This document shows, piece by piece, positions 26,750 through 35,061 of a stretch of 64,000 nucleotides of DNA. The position numbers and the translations under genes are program-made. Source of the DNA: Aminobacter niigataensis (lineage in GTDB: Bacteria > Pseudomonadota > Alphaproteobacteria > Rhizobiales > Rhizobiaceae); the NCBI RefSeq assembly GCF_014200015.1, contig NZ_JACHOT010000001.1:1240001-1304000 (forward strand). Reading direction: 5' to 3'. The notes under the pieces are model-generated. The model saw nothing but the letters and a program-made list of their open reading frames with translations, was not told the DNA's origin and did not search any database. Position 1 is the stretch's first letter. Every line of letters begins with the position of its first letter.

Positions 26750-27042
26750 GACGCTCGCGGAATAGCCCGCCCGCGCAAACCCGCGCACCAATGAAAAAAA
26801 GCCGGCCACCGGTCCGCCGACAGGCCTAGAGGTTGAGATCTGTAGCCGGAAAGGTCAAAAACGGCCACGGGTTGTGCGTTGTCAGACCTCGGAAAGAGCA
26901 CCGAGCTTCCATTGATCGTGCCGATCGCTAAATCGGGCGATAGCGAACCTCAAACTGGCGTATTGCGCCCTAGCCGCGCTGGCCACCAGCAGGGTAGAGA
27001 ATGGACCTAAACGTCCATTCTCTCGCTGTCACAAAGCTTGGC
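26750..27042. other. Non-coding gap between the small-gene row and katE
   Basis: These 293 bases lie between a plus-strand row and the converging katE. ORFs here lack start signals. A run of seven A's near 26794 and a strong inverted repeat at the right end are the only structures seen. Confidence 0.35.
26996..27023. repeat. Perfect 11-bp inverted repeat after katE
   Basis: AGAGAATGGAC (26996-27006) pairs exactly with GTCCATTCTCT (27013-27023) over a 6-base loop. It lies 20 bases past the katE stop and could end its transcript, although no T-run follows on the minus strand. Confidence 0.5.
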
Positions 27043-29157
27043 TCAGCGGGCTTTGACAGAAGGTTCTCGGCTCCACATTCGTAGTTTGCCCAATGTTTTG
27101 ACGAAAGCTGGCATATCCTGGGGCGTCGAAAGCCGAACGACACCCTCGTCCAGCACCTCGCTTCCGCAGACCTGGTCGAGCAGCACCTTGGCCGCCGTAA
27201 CATGCCCGATGAATTTGCAGTGCACGAAGGCGTCGGAAACAAAATCGCGGACATCCGGATTGTCGATCACGGCCGCCATTGCCTTCTCGGCCGGCAAGAG
27301 TGCGACTGCGTCATAGAGCACGGAAGGCGCGCCTCCGATCATCTGGTCCGCCGCAGCGATACTGCCATCGCTCAGCTTGGCCCCACCGACTTTTGGCGCG
27401 ATGATCTCGAAGCTGGCCCCGGCCTTGGCGAGCGCATCCTTCAGGGCGGAAAGCAGCCCTGCATCGGTTCCATCGGTGACAAGAATACCGAGTTTTCGTC
27501 CTTCAAACCGCTCCGGTCCCTTGGCCAGGATACTCAGTGAAGCTGCCGGCTCGAGATCCTGGCGCGTGGGCACAGCGGCATCAGCTGCCTTGGGCATGGC
27601 CTTCAGCCCAAGATCGGCGGCCACAGCATTTGCCAAACCCATATCGATGTTGAGCAGGTGCGACACCAAACGCTCGCGAATGACCGGCGTCTTGACCTTG
27701 GAGAGCTCGAACGTCAGCGCTGCTGCTATATGCGACTGCTCGGTCGGTGTCTGGCTCACATAGAACTGCCGCGCCTGGCTGTAGTGATCGGCGAAGCTTT
27801 CGGCGCGTATGCGTTGCTTCGGCCCCTCCTCGACGTCAGCAAACGAGCGGAACCCCAATTGCGGTGACTCCCGCGGGCCTTCGCCCCAGGAATTTGGCTG
27901 GTAGTTCGCGCGGCCTACCGGGTTTCGCACGGCCATATGGCCGTCCTGCTGGAAGTGGTTGAACGGGCATTTCGGCGCATTGATCGGAAGGTGCGTGAAG
28001 TTGGTGCTGCCTAGCCTTTTGATCTGGGTATCGAGATAGGAAAAGTTCCGGCCCTGAAGCAGCGGGTCGTTGGAAAAATCGATGCCCGGCGGCACGTTCT
28101 GGGTCATGAAAGCGACCTGCTCGGTCTCGGCAAAGAAATTGTCCGGCATGCGATCGAGGACCAGGCGACCGACCGGGATCGGAGGCAACAGCTCTTCGGG
28201 AATGAGCTTGGTGGCGTCGAGGATGTCGAAGTCGAAACTATCAGCGAAATCCTGGTCGAACAGTTGGACCTGAAGTTCCCATTCCGGAAAATTGCCAGCC
28301 TTGATCGCGTCCCACAAATCGCGGCGATGGAAATCGGGATCCGCACCGTTGATCTTCACCGCCTCGTTCCAGACCACGGACTGGAGGCCAAGCTTCGGCT
28401 TCCAGTGGAACTTCACGAAGGTCGATTCATCCTTGGCGTTGACCAGTCGGAAGGTATGGACGCCGAAGCCTTCCATGAACCTGAACGACCGCGGGATCGC
28501 TCGATCGGACATCACCCACATGATCATGTGCATGCTTTCCGGCGTCAGCGAAATGAAGTCCCAGAAATTGTCGTGGGCCGACTGCGCCTGTGGAAAGCCG
28601 CTATCGGGCTCAGGCTTCACCGCGTGGATGATGTCGGGAAACTTGATCGCATCCTGGATGAAGAACACCGGGATGTTGTTGCCCACGATGTCCCAGTTGC
28701 CTTCCTGGGTATAGAGCTTGACCGCGAAACCGCGAACGTCTCGAGCCAGATCGACTGAACCCTTGCTGCCTGCGACGGTTGAAAACCGAACGAACGCCGG
28801 CGTCTTTTCGCCGGCACGCTGGAATATGTCGGCGCGGGTATATTTTGCCAGCGACTTGTAGGTTTCGAAATAGCCGTGAGCCCCATAACCACGCGCGTGC
28901 ACCACGCGCTCGGGAATGCGCTCATGATCGAAGTGGAAAATCTTCTCGCGAAAATGGAAATCCTCAAGCGCCGTCGGGCCTCTTGTTCCGATCTTCAGCG
29001 AGTTCTGATCGTCGGCAACCGGGCCTCCCTGCGCGGTAGTGAGTACCGGGGTATTGCCTTCGGCTAACTGGTGCAGCTCGCCCCCTTGGCCACGCTGGAG
29101 CTTCTGGTCATGGATCGTGGCGACTTTGCCCAGCGAGCGGTTCGATGACTTGGCCAT
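27043..29157 (-). CDS. katE: Large-subunit catalase KatE (HPII type)
   Basis: The 704-residue monofunctional haem catalase breaks down hydrogen peroxide. The catalytic His region is [20 protein letters not shown]; the haem-ligand Tyr lies in the [12 protein letters not shown] stretch. After the core (to about residue 540) comes the C-terminal flavodoxin/DJ-1-like domain of clade 2 catalases ([13 protein letters not shown]), which lacks known activity. Such enzymes are usually stationary-phase and stress induced. The stress genes upstream (29352, 29713) fit that theme. Confidence 0.96.
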   Translation of the reverse strand: MAKSSNRSLGKVATIHDQKLQRGQGGELHQLAEGNTPVLTTAQGGPVADDQNSLKIGTRGPTALEDFHFREKIFHFDHERIPERVVHARGYGAHGYFETYKSLAKYTRADIFQRAGEKTPAFVRFSTVAGSKGSVDLARDVRGFAVKLYTQEGNWDIVGNNIPVFFIQDAIKFPDIIHAVKPEPDSGFPQAQSAHDNFWDFISLTPESMHMIMWVMSDRAIPRSFRFMEGFGVHTFRLVNAKDESTFVKFHWKPKLGLQSVVWNEAVKINGADPDFHRRDLWDAIKAGNFPEWELQVQLFDQDFADSFDFDILDATKLIPEELLPPIPVGRLVLDRMPDNFFAETEQVAFMTQNVPPGIDFSNDPLLQGRNFSYLDTQIKRLGSTNFTHLPINAPKCPFNHFQQDGHMAVRNPVGRANYQPNSWGEGPRESPQLGFRSFADVEEGPKQRIRAESFADHYSQARQFYVSQTPTEQSHIAAALTFELSKVKTPVIRERLVSHLLNIDMGLANAVAADLGLKAMPKAADAAVPTRQDLEPAASLSILAKGPERFEGRKLGILVTDGTDAGLLSALKDALAKAGASFEIIAPKVGGAKLSDGSIAAADQMIGGAPSVLYDAVALLPAEKAMAAVIDNPDVRDFVSDAFVHCKFIGHVTAAKVLLDQVCGSEVLDEGVVRLSTPQDMPAFVKTLGKLRMWSREPSVKAR

Positions 29158-29351
29158 GGTTGGTTCCTTGGAGAGGGGGTGCGGCTCCGCACATCCTCCT
29201 CAATGCCGCCGCGCCGGTGCGGTTCCATTGTCGATTTGGGTTGAAGCATTGAGATATCCACCGGGCCTGGGTCACGCACCAAATCCGGCCGTCTGTGGAA
29301 CTTTTCCTTCTCTCGACGGTTCTTCTGTCGGCAATACCAAGGAGAAAAATA

Positions 29352-29663
29352 ATGAAATTTCTGATACTTAGCGCAGCGCTTCTCGCTGCCACGGGGTTGC
29401 ATGCGCAAGCGCAGACCCAGCCATCAACCGATCCTCAGACCCCGGCCATTGCTACCCCGGACACAGTCAATCCGACTGCTCCTGTAGCTGGCGCGAATAG
29501 CTTCACCGAAGCGCAAGCCAAGGCCAAAATCGAAGAAGCCGGCTTTCAGAACGTGACGGCGCTGGTCAAGGCCGACAGCGGAATTTGGCAGGGCAAAGCC
29601 ACCAAGGACGGCAAGGAAGCAGCCGTTTCGCTCGACTACCAGGGCAACGTCGTCGTCCAGTAA
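29352..29663 (+). CDS. PepSY-like periplasmic protein, 103 aa
   Basis: AAGGAG stands eight bases before ATG 29352. A signal peptide (FLILSAALLAATGLHAQA) is followed by a Thr/Pro-rich linker and a small domain (FTEAQAKAKIEEAGFQNVTAL, then GIWQGKATKDGKEAAVSLDYQGNVV) with the pattern of PepSY-like folds. It is probably periplasmic. It diverges from katE and precedes a stress protein gene. Its precise role is unknown. Confidence 0.75.
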   Translation: MKFLILSAALLAATGLHAQAQTQPSTDPQTPAIATPDTVNPTAPVAGANSFTEAQAKAKIEEAGFQNVTALVKADSGIWQGKATKDGKEAAVSLDYQGNVVVQ

Positions 29664-29712
29664 TCGCGCCCAATAACCTCACCCAATCATTTCACGAAGA
29701 AGGAAGATCACA

Positions 29713-30330
29713 ATGGTAAGTGTGACAGGGTTGTTCGACAATTATTCCGACGCACAGACAGCGGTTGAAGAACTGCAGCAAGCCGGAATTTCGCACGACG
29801 ACGTCAGTGTCGTTGCGAGCAATGCAGATGGCTCATATGACGCCCCCTCGTCAGAGACAGCCGAAGCAGCGGGCACCGGAGCGGGCATCGGCGCCCTGGT
29901 TGGCGGAACGGGCGGCCTGCTCACCGGCCTCGGCGTGATGGCGATCCCTGGGGTTGGTCCGGTGGTGGCAGCCGGATGGCTGGCGGCGACTGCCGCAGGC
30001 GCAGCGGCCGGTGCATTGGCGGGTGGTGCGACAGGCGGTCTCATCGGGGCATTGACCGATTCCGGCATCCCCTCCGAAGACGCCCATGTTTACGCCGAAG
30101 GCGTCCGACGGGGTGGTACGCTCGTGACCGCACGCGTCACCGAAGGCGCTGACGAAGACACCGCAAGGTCCATTCTGCACAACGCCAATCGGGTCGATCT
30201 CGGCCAGCGTCGAGCAGCATATGCCGACGACGGTTGGACGGCCTTCGACGAAACAGCGGACCCGTTCTCGCCTGAGGCGGTTGAGGAAGAACGCAGGCGT
30301 TATGCCTCACGCATCCCTCCGGTGAGGTGA
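29713..30330 (+). CDS. General stress protein (YflT/17M type) with glycine-zipper helices
   Basis: The 205-residue protein starts with the YflT-like fold (VTGLFDNYSDAQTAVEELQQAGI). A long Gly/Ala-rich region (about 55-120) forms glycine-zipper-type helices (GAGIGALVGGTGGLLTGLG). A second alpha/beta part (DAHVYAEGVRRGGTLVTARV) completes the family pattern. AAGGAAG precedes the ATG. Members are stress- or osmotically-induced with unknown biochemistry. It follows the PepSY-like gene after 49 bases. Confidence 0.8.
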   Translation: MVSVTGLFDNYSDAQTAVEELQQAGISHDDVSVVASNADGSYDAPSSETAEAAGTGAGIGALVGGTGGLLTGLGVMAIPGVGPVVAAGWLAATAAGAAAGALAGGATGGLIGALTDSGIPSEDAHVYAEGVRRGGTLVTARVTEGADEDTARSILHNANRVDLGQRRAAYADDGWTAFDETADPFSPEAVEEERRRYASRIPPVR

Positions 30331-30567
30331 ACAGTCAATCGCCGCAGCCTATGACGTTTTCTTCGGACGCGGCGCCAAAACCCGTTGAAACGTAAGCTTA
30401 GGCACTCTGAGAGCAAGGCCTGTTGAGTAACCCTCAGCAGGCCTTGCTTGTACCGGCGGCACCCACACTTTGCGGCAGCTTTAATTGTGCACTGCAGCAA
30501 CAATATGATCGCCCCCGCGTTGTGTACGGCGCTGTCCCATCCGGGCCGCGGAAAAAGGGACAGCCAC

Positions 30568-31680
30568 ATGCGAAGCTTGTCGGATACGATTTCACGTCTG
30601 GTAGCCCATCGGGCGCAGCGACGGGCCGAACCCTCCACAAGCGACGCCTACTCGCTCGTGGAGTTGACGAATTTCGGATCAAATCCTGGCGCGCTGCGAG
30701 CCAAAACCTACATTCCCGAAAATCTCACAGCTCATTCGCCGCTGGTCGTTGTGCTTCATGGCTGCACCCAGACCGCAGCCGGCTACAATTTCGGCGCCGG
30801 GTGGTCCGACCTTGCCGACGCTGAGGGCTTTGCCCTGCTGTTTCCAGAGCAGCAGCGCACCAACAACGCCAATCTTTGCTTCAACTGGTTCGACACTGGC
30901 GACATGAGACGCAATGCTGGTGAGCCTCTTTCGATCCGGCAGATGATCGAGACAATGGTCACGACCCATCGGCTTGATCGCAAGCGGATTTTCATCACTG
31001 GGCTTTCAGCAGGCGGCGCGATGACCTCGGTGATGCTTGCGACCTACCCAGACGTGTTCGCCGGTGGGGCGATCATTGCCGGATTGCCGTATGGAAGTGC
31101 CAATTCCATTCCCGAAGCCTTTGATCGCATGCGCGGGCACGGCGGGCCTTCGAAGGCACGGCTTCAGCAGATGCTGCGTGCCGCCTCACCACATACGGGG
31201 CCGTGGCCCACGATCTCTGTGTGGCATGGGTCCTCCGACCTGACCGTCGTTTCTTCAAACGCCGACGATATCGTACAGCAATGGCGGACCACCCAAGGAA
31301 TTGACGACCAGTCGATCCCGTCGGAGACGGTTGTTGACGGCCATACCCGGCGCGTTTGGAAAGACGGCTCAGGTCGGGACGTGATCGAGCAATACGACAT
31401 TGCCGGGATGGGGCATGGCACGCCTCTGGCCACTGCAAAAGAAGCCGGCCGTGACGGACTGGGGACAGCCGGCCCTTTCATGATCGACGTAGGTATCTCG
31501 TCGACCCACCACATTGCGCATTTCTGGGGGATCGCAAAGTTGGCGGAGTTCGAGCCGAAGAGAGAACCTAGAGGCATACGTCCACAGGACAAGGCGATGG
31601 CCCCCTCCAGGGCGGCTCCGGCAGATGGGATAAGGAAAACGATCGAAGATGCGCTCAGGTCAGCGGGCCTAATGCGCTGA
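30568..31680 (+). CDS. PHB depolymerase family esterase (LpqC-like)
   Basis: The 370-residue alpha/beta hydrolase begins at ATG 30568, seven bases after AAGGGA. The oxyanion motif VVLHGCTQTAAGY, nucleophile GLSAGGA (Ser147), a late Asp (WHGSSDLTV) and His (GMGHG) complete the triad. The family includes short-chain PHB depolymerases and feruloyl esterases. No clear signal peptide is visible, so intracellular PHB or oligomer breakdown is possible but unproven. The 240-base gap upstream has no other gene. Confidence 0.85.
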   Translation: MRSLSDTISRLVAHRAQRRAEPSTSDAYSLVELTNFGSNPGALRAKTYIPENLTAHSPLVVVLHGCTQTAAGYNFGAGWSDLADAEGFALLFPEQQRTNNANLCFNWFDTGDMRRNAGEPLSIRQMIETMVTTHRLDRKRIFITGLSAGGAMTSVMLATYPDVFAGGAIIAGLPYGSANSIPEAFDRMRGHGGPSKARLQQMLRAASPHTGPWPTISVWHGSSDLTVVSSNADDIVQQWRTTQGIDDQSIPSETVVDGHTRRVWKDGSGRDVIEQYDIAGMGHGTPLATAKEAGRDGLGTAGPFMIDVGISSTHHIAHFWGIAKLAEFEPKREPRGIRPQDKAMAPSRAAPADGIRKTIEDALRSAGLMR

Positions 31681-31750
31681 GCCAAATCAAAAAACCGAGC
31701 TTTGACCACGCGGTTTGAATGCCACGCTGGAGCTGGTCGACCTAAAAACG

Positions 31751-31781
31751 AAAAGCCCCGCCACCTTGCGGCAGCGGGGCT
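31751..31781. terminator. Hairpin between the esterase and a small minus-strand gene
   Basis: AGCCCCGC and GCGGGGCT form an 8-bp stem with a loop of about 14 bases. AAAACGAAA precedes it, which is a T-rich tail for the minus-strand gene at 31787, and it may also end the esterase transcript. Confidence 0.55.
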
Positions 31782-31786
31782 CAAGT

Positions 31787-31969
31787 TCATGCCGGCAAGA
31801 CCTCACGCGCTTGCCGCCTCTTGATACTGTCTGCCTTCTTGGCCCGGTTGAGGTTTCGTTGCGCCTCGCTGCGAGCCATCCCGATCAGGTAGGTGAGAAA
31901 CGGGTCTTTCGCGAAGCGCGACAAGTCCAATGCACTTTTCAGATGTGTGACTATCTGTTTTTGAGGCAT
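31787..31969 (-). CDS. Hypothetical basic protein, 60 aa
   Basis: GGGGGAG stands eight bases before ATG 31969. The 60-residue product is basic and helical (YLIGMARSEAQRNLNRAKKADS, then IKRRQAREVLPA), with a C-terminal Arg/Lys-rich tail. The Shine-Dalgarno site and terminator-like hairpin after the stop support a real gene. No family recognised. It sits at the left border of the prophage region. Confidence 0.5.
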   Translation of the reverse strand: MPQKQIVTHLKSALDLSRFAKDPFLTYLIGMARSEAQRNLNRAKKADSIKRRQAREVLPA

Positions 31970-32149
31970 ATTGGCACTCCCCCGTGTAAGTGCAAACAGA
32001 TGCTACCACCACAGGAGCTGAACTGCTTGTCCCGCCGGGCCACGCCCCTGTGATTCATGGTGACAACTGACCTCAATTTGATGCTTAATTGGCCATCTAC
32101 ATCCCTTGTTTGATCAATATTGTTCGCATGCAAACGAATATCAGATTGG
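31970..32149. other. AT-richer intergenic region at the left prophage border
   Basis: The 180 bases are richer in A and T than either side (32090-32150, including TTGATCAATATTG). No gene is seen. The prophage's left attachment site may lie here, but no second copy of a core is within the window to prove it. Confidence 0.35.
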
Positions 32150-32449
32150 TCAGGGCAGTTTGAAGCCTCCGCCCATCATGAAGGCGACGATGGCCAGGAT
32201 GATGCCGCTGATGACCAGCTTGGCAATCCAGTTGAGGGTGCCGCTCACACCGTCGATCTTGGCGTCCAGCGTCGAGAACCGCATGTCCATGTGCTTGAAC
32301 TGCTCGTCCTTGCGCGCGTCGGCGATGTCGCTCTGACGCTGCCAAGCTTCGAGGTTCGACAGCCGCCTGTCGCTGGCCGCCGTCTGATGCTCTAATGACA
32401 CCACACGAGAACGCAGATCGCCGTCCATCTCCGTTGTCCGTTCGCTCAT
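32150..32449 (-). CDS. XhlA-like coiled-coil membrane protein (holin accessory)
   Basis: The 99-residue product starts at ATG 32449, overlapping the previous stop (ATGA). It has a coiled coil (LRSRVVSLEHQTAASDRRL) followed by a single C-terminal membrane helix (WIAKLVISGIILAIVAFMM). This matches the arrangement of XhlA, a holin-associated protein of phage lysis. It is the last gene of the late operon. The function is by layout and analogy only. Confidence 0.55.
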   Translation of the reverse strand: MSERTTEMDGDLRSRVVSLEHQTAASDRRLSNLEAWQRQSDIADARKDEQFKHMDMRFSTLDAKIDGVSGTLNWIAKLVISGIILAIVAFMMGGGFKLP

Positions 32450-32541
32450 TTCACCGCCCTTGCAGTCAGCCAGCCCATGAACAGGCCGAAGCCGATCAGC
32501 AGGACATCGTTGATTGGTATGATGAGAACCGTGGCCGTCAT
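32446..32541 (-). CDS. 31-aa single-helix membrane protein
   Basis: This tiny gene lies between two overlapping neighbours. The product is one hydrophobic helix (TVLIIPINDVLLIGFGLFMG) with a short basic end. Its stop overlaps the next start (ATGA) and its start overlaps the end of the 72-aa gene, so it appears translationally coupled. It could be a small holin or lysis regulator. Confidence 0.4.
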   Translation of the reverse strand: MTATVLIIPINDVLLIGFGLFMGWLTARAVK

Positions 32542-32756
32542 CGCTTCCACCCGCACAGCTTTTCGCCGGTGTTGAGATAGGCCAGGTGCCGCGCGGCCTC
32601 GGCGTCTGACATGGCATCGTACACCTGCTGCGAATATCGGAGATCCGGCGCGATCTCGCAGAAGCTGCCCTTGGCCGTCGTGCAGGCTGCCAGCCCGGTC
32701 AGGACGACGATCAGCAGCAGGATGCGGGGGATGATGTCGGCGAGCCGGCGCTTCAT
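32538..32756 (-). CDS. Rz1-like outer spanin lipoprotein
   Basis: The 72-residue protein has a signal and lipobox (VLTGLAACTT), so the mature form is an outer-membrane lipoprotein of about 49 residues. It ends in LNTGEKLCGW, a tail pattern I associate with small phage lysis proteins. It starts four bases within the end of the coiled-coil membrane gene (32753-32992), the usual tight packing of inner and outer spanins. The pair would fuse inner and outer membranes at lysis. Confidence 0.6.
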   Translation of the reverse strand: MKRRLADIIPRILLLIVVLTGLAACTTAKGSFCEIAPDLRYSQQVYDAMSDAEAARHLAYLNTGEKLCGWKR

Positions 32757-32992
32757 TTGCTGGCCCTCTTGGCGAGTTCGGCGCGCACCTGATCGGCCGG
32801 CATGGCACCGACGTCGTTCTGCACCTCGTCGCGGATGTCGCGGGCCTTGCCTTCCTCGGCGGCGTGCTTGGCCCGCTCCTTCTGCGCGCCGCGGCTGTTG
32901 CCCTTCAGGAACGCCACCAGTGCCGCAATCACGCCGCCCATGATCGCGAGTAGCGTCGGGTTGGAGAGGAACGAGAGGAGCAGCGTCGTCAT
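32753..32992 (-). CDS. Inner-spanin-like membrane protein
   Basis: The 79-residue product has one N-terminal helix (LLAIMGGVIAALVAFLKG) and a charged coiled-coil tail (GAQKERAKHAAEEGKARDIRD), the architecture of Rz-type inner spanins. It starts inside the last codon of the holin-like gene (ATGA) and its stop overlaps the Rz1-like start. Without a search this stays a call from architecture and position. Confidence 0.55.
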   Translation of the reverse strand: MTTLLLSFLSNPTLLAIMGGVIAALVAFLKGNSRGAQKERAKHAAEEGKARDIRDEVQNDVGAMPADQVRAELAKRASK

Positions 32993-33192
32993 TTGATCCT
33001 CGACACAAGAAGAAGGCCGAAGACGCCGAATGCCGCCATGATGGCGATGGCCTGCCATAGTGTGATCGGAAGCCAGATTGACCACAAAGCCAGCCCAATC
33101 CCGGCGGCGAGAGCCATGACCCCAAATGCTGCCACGTACGCCAGAAACAAAATCGCGCCGCCGATTGCTTGCCCGAGACCTTCCATGGTCAT
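32989..33192 (-). CDS. Holin-like membrane protein, 67 aa
   Basis: The product has two to three hydrophobic helices (GAILFLAYVAAFGVMALAAGIGLALW and ITLWQAIAIMAAFGVFGLLLV) and only short loops, as expected for a small holin. ATG 33192 overlaps the stop of the previous gene; an inner ATG at 33186 is also possible. It sits between the endolysin and the spanin-like genes. Confidence 0.55.
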   Translation of the reverse strand: MTMEGLGQAIGGAILFLAYVAAFGVMALAAGIGLALWSIWLPITLWQAIAIMAAFGVFGLLLVSRIK

Positions 33193-33362
33193 TCTCCTGC
33201 CGGCTGGTTGGGGATCTGATAGACGCCGCCGGCAACCAGAGCACCGACGATCAGGTCACGCACGACCGCATCGAGACCGGGGATGTCGACCTCGAAGTGC
33301 CGCAGACCGATCAAGGCACCGATGCCGAACGCCGCGACGAAGAATTTCGAATACTTCCGCAT
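33189..33362 (-). CDS. 57-aa membrane protein of the lysis module
   Basis: The product starts at ATG 33362 just after the endolysin stop. It has two moderately hydrophobic segments (FFVAAFGIGALIGL and IVGALVAGGVYQI) joined by an acidic stretch. It may be a holin or antiholin; the family is not recognised. Confidence 0.5.
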   Translation of the reverse strand: MRKYSKFFVAAFGIGALIGLRHFEVDIPGLDAVVRDLIVGALVAGGVYQIPNQPAGE

Positions 33363-33364
33363 GG

Positions 33365-34063
33365 TCAGTGTCCTTTCTTCGAGAAGAGCGCGGCAATCGC
33401 CTTGCCGATGAGTTGCAGCCAGAAGGCCAAGCCCTTGGCGAGTTCGGTTGTTTGCGGTTTCTGCAAAGAAGGTTCGGCGGGCGCTGGAGCAGACATGACC
33501 GGCTTCGTGGGCTCGGGCTGGACAGGTTGGCCGACAGCCACCCTCACCCGGTCGAGCAGCGCCTCGACGGTCTCCGGCTTGACTAGCGACTTGTTGAGGC
33601 CGTCGCCGGCATAGAAGGACTGGCCACGCGAAACCTTGCGACTTCCCCCCTGTGTCGGCGCCAGCACAGGCAGCGAGGCCCATTCCTTCGCCAGTCGCTT
33701 GCCGAACTCGCTGCGGCTGATCTTGCCGGCCATGAAGGCTTCGTAGCCACGACGCTTGAGCAGGTGATAGCCAAGCCGGTCTTGAAAATCGGCGTTGAAG
33801 ACCGGGGCACCGGACAGGTGAAGCTCCTTCGACAGGTCTATCAGCGTCGCCCGCATGAACTGGTAGCGGCCGGAGGCTGACGACCTGAAGCGCCTGGTCC
33901 AATTCTTCTGCTCGTTGATGATGTCGCCGAGCATCATCGTGGTCAGCGGCTTCGGGAGTTTGCCCTGGTTGTTGCCATAGATCGTGTCGTAGCCGCGAGG
34001 CGCTTCAATGCCGCCGATGAAGTCGAGCAGAAGCGCCGCTCCGGTGGGAACGGTTATGTCCAT
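33365..34063 (-). CDS. Endolysin, lambda-type lysozyme/transglycosylase
   Basis: The 232-residue protein has the lambda endolysin pattern in its first 150 residues: GGIEAPRGYDTI with Glu20 as the likely catalytic acid, SASGRYQF, then QDRLGYHLLKRRGYEAF and an Ala-Ser-Leu-Pro motif (WASLPV). It would cut glycan strands at lysis. A Pro/Ala-rich linker leads to a C-terminal hydrophobic segment (LAFWLQLIGKAIAALF). That tail is unusual for lambda R and may tether the enzyme to the membrane. No separate signal peptide is seen. It sits upstream of four membrane genes of the lysis module. Confidence 0.75.
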   Translation of the reverse strand: MDITVPTGAALLLDFIGGIEAPRGYDTIYGNNQGKLPKPLTTMMLGDIINEQKNWTRRFRSSASGRYQFMRATLIDLSKELHLSGAPVFNADFQDRLGYHLLKRRGYEAFMAGKISRSEFGKRLAKEWASLPVLAPTQGGSRKVSRGQSFYAGDGLNKSLVKPETVEALLDRVRVAVGQPVQPEPTKPVMSAPAPAEPSLQKPQTTELAKGLAFWLQLIGKAIAALFSKKGH

Positions 34064-34128
34064 GGTGGTTCCTTTTCAGATTGTAGGGAGTGTGTTACCC
34101 GACCCAAGGAACTTACTTGGGGGGACTC

Positions 34129-34800
34129 ATGAGAAATCTACTGCTTGCAGCAGGTGTGCTTGCACTCAACGTCGGAACGGCCGCAGGACAAGATCAGGTC
34201 TATGACTGGGCGGGCGCTTACATCGGCCTGCAGGCGGGCCACGGTTGGGGGGATGCGGACCACGTCACACACTCCGCGACACTGTTCCCGTTCACCCACA
34301 ATGATATCGATGGTTTTGTGGGTGGTGCCTATGTCGGCTTTAACCATCAGTTCCCCAATAAGATCATCGTAAGCGTGGAAGGGGATATCGCTTGGACTAA
34401 CTTGCAGGGTGGACCAGATCTGTCAGTCAACGCTGCTGGCATCCCGGATGGAGCTGCAACCGCAGAAACCGACGTGGAATGGACCGGTGCTGTTCGTGCC
34501 CGGCTGGGGTACTCTGTCGGCCGCGTCCTACCTTACATCGCGGGTGGGTTAGCTATCGCGAAGGCAGATACGAATAGCTCCCGCGGCATGTATAATGGTC
34601 AGGTACGTGATGTGTTGGCCGGCTGGACGTTGGGTGGCGGTGCTGAGTACGCGGCGACTGATCAGCTAGTGATGCGCCTTGAGTATCGTTACAGCGATTT
34701 CGGACGCGCGAGCGCGACCACATATCCTCCCGTAAATGCACTCCAATCACTCGACCTCAAAACCCACGATGTACGCTTTGGCATCGCCTACAAGTTCTGA
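34129..34800 (+). CDS. Omp25/31-type outer-membrane beta-barrel protein (phage cargo)
   Basis: The 223-residue product has a signal peptide (LLLAAGVLALNVGTAAGQ) and an eight-strand barrel: YDWAGAYIGLQAGHGWG at the start, VEGDIAW, WTGAVRARLGYSVG, YIAGGLAIA, GWTLGGGAEYA, MRLEYRYSDFG and a terminal aromatic F. This fits the Omp25/Omp31 family. It faces opposite to the late genes and is flanked by convergent endolysin, with a 6-bp hairpin (CCCAAG/CTTGGG at 34103-34121) just before its ribosome site. It may alter the host surface in the lysogen, for example to block another phage. This is inference. Confidence 0.8.
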   Translation: MRNLLLAAGVLALNVGTAAGQDQVYDWAGAYIGLQAGHGWGDADHVTHSATLFPFTHNDIDGFVGGAYVGFNHQFPNKIIVSVEGDIAWTNLQGGPDLSVNAAGIPDGAATAETDVEWTGAVRARLGYSVGRVLPYIAGGLAIAKADTNSSRGMYNGQVRDVLAGWTLGGGAEYAATDQLVMRLEYRYSDFGRASATTYPPVNALQSLDLKTHDVRFGIAYKF

Positions 34801-35061
34801 CCTCCGAACGATCGGCCACGCAATGCTCCATTGAGATGTCAGCCGCAAGTGGGCGGCTTCAGTGGCAGGTCAGAGTTGTTGAGGCTTGGCTCAATGAAGC
34901 GGATGCGCCGGATCTGCGTCAGCATGCGCGCGAAAGCGCTCGACGACCTGAAGAACGTCTGCGCAAGAGTTGCCCGCCTGAGATTGAACTGATCGGATAG
35001 CGATATCTGGCGATATCTGGTATCCCGCCCGCAGGTTGGTTGACTTGATGGGAATTCTGAC
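34801..35061. other. Gap between the two plus-strand cargo genes
   Basis: A possible 54-residue ORF (34836-35000) begins at ATG 34836 and looks protein-like (EAWLNEADAPDLRQHARES), but has no ribosome site. It may be a remnant of a coding gene. After it the 10-mer CGATATCTGG is repeated in tandem (35001-35020), each copy holding the palindrome GATATC. This could be a control site for the next gene. Confidence 0.35.
35001..35020. repeat. Tandem 10-base repeat CGATATCTGG (two copies)
   Basis: Two identical copies lie 42 bases ahead of the GTG start of the methyltransferase-glycosyltransferase fusion. The GATATC centres suggest dimer binding. No other copies were noticed in the region. Confidence 0.5.

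Noticed and set aside
26996-27023. Attachment site of the prophage at the inverted repeat after katE
   Set aside because: It is a self-complementary hairpin; att cores are direct repeats and no second copy is seen. A transcription end is more likely.
34836-35000. Possible 54-aa ORF between cargo genes
   Set aside because: Protein-like composition but no ribosome site and no family; noted in the gap entry.
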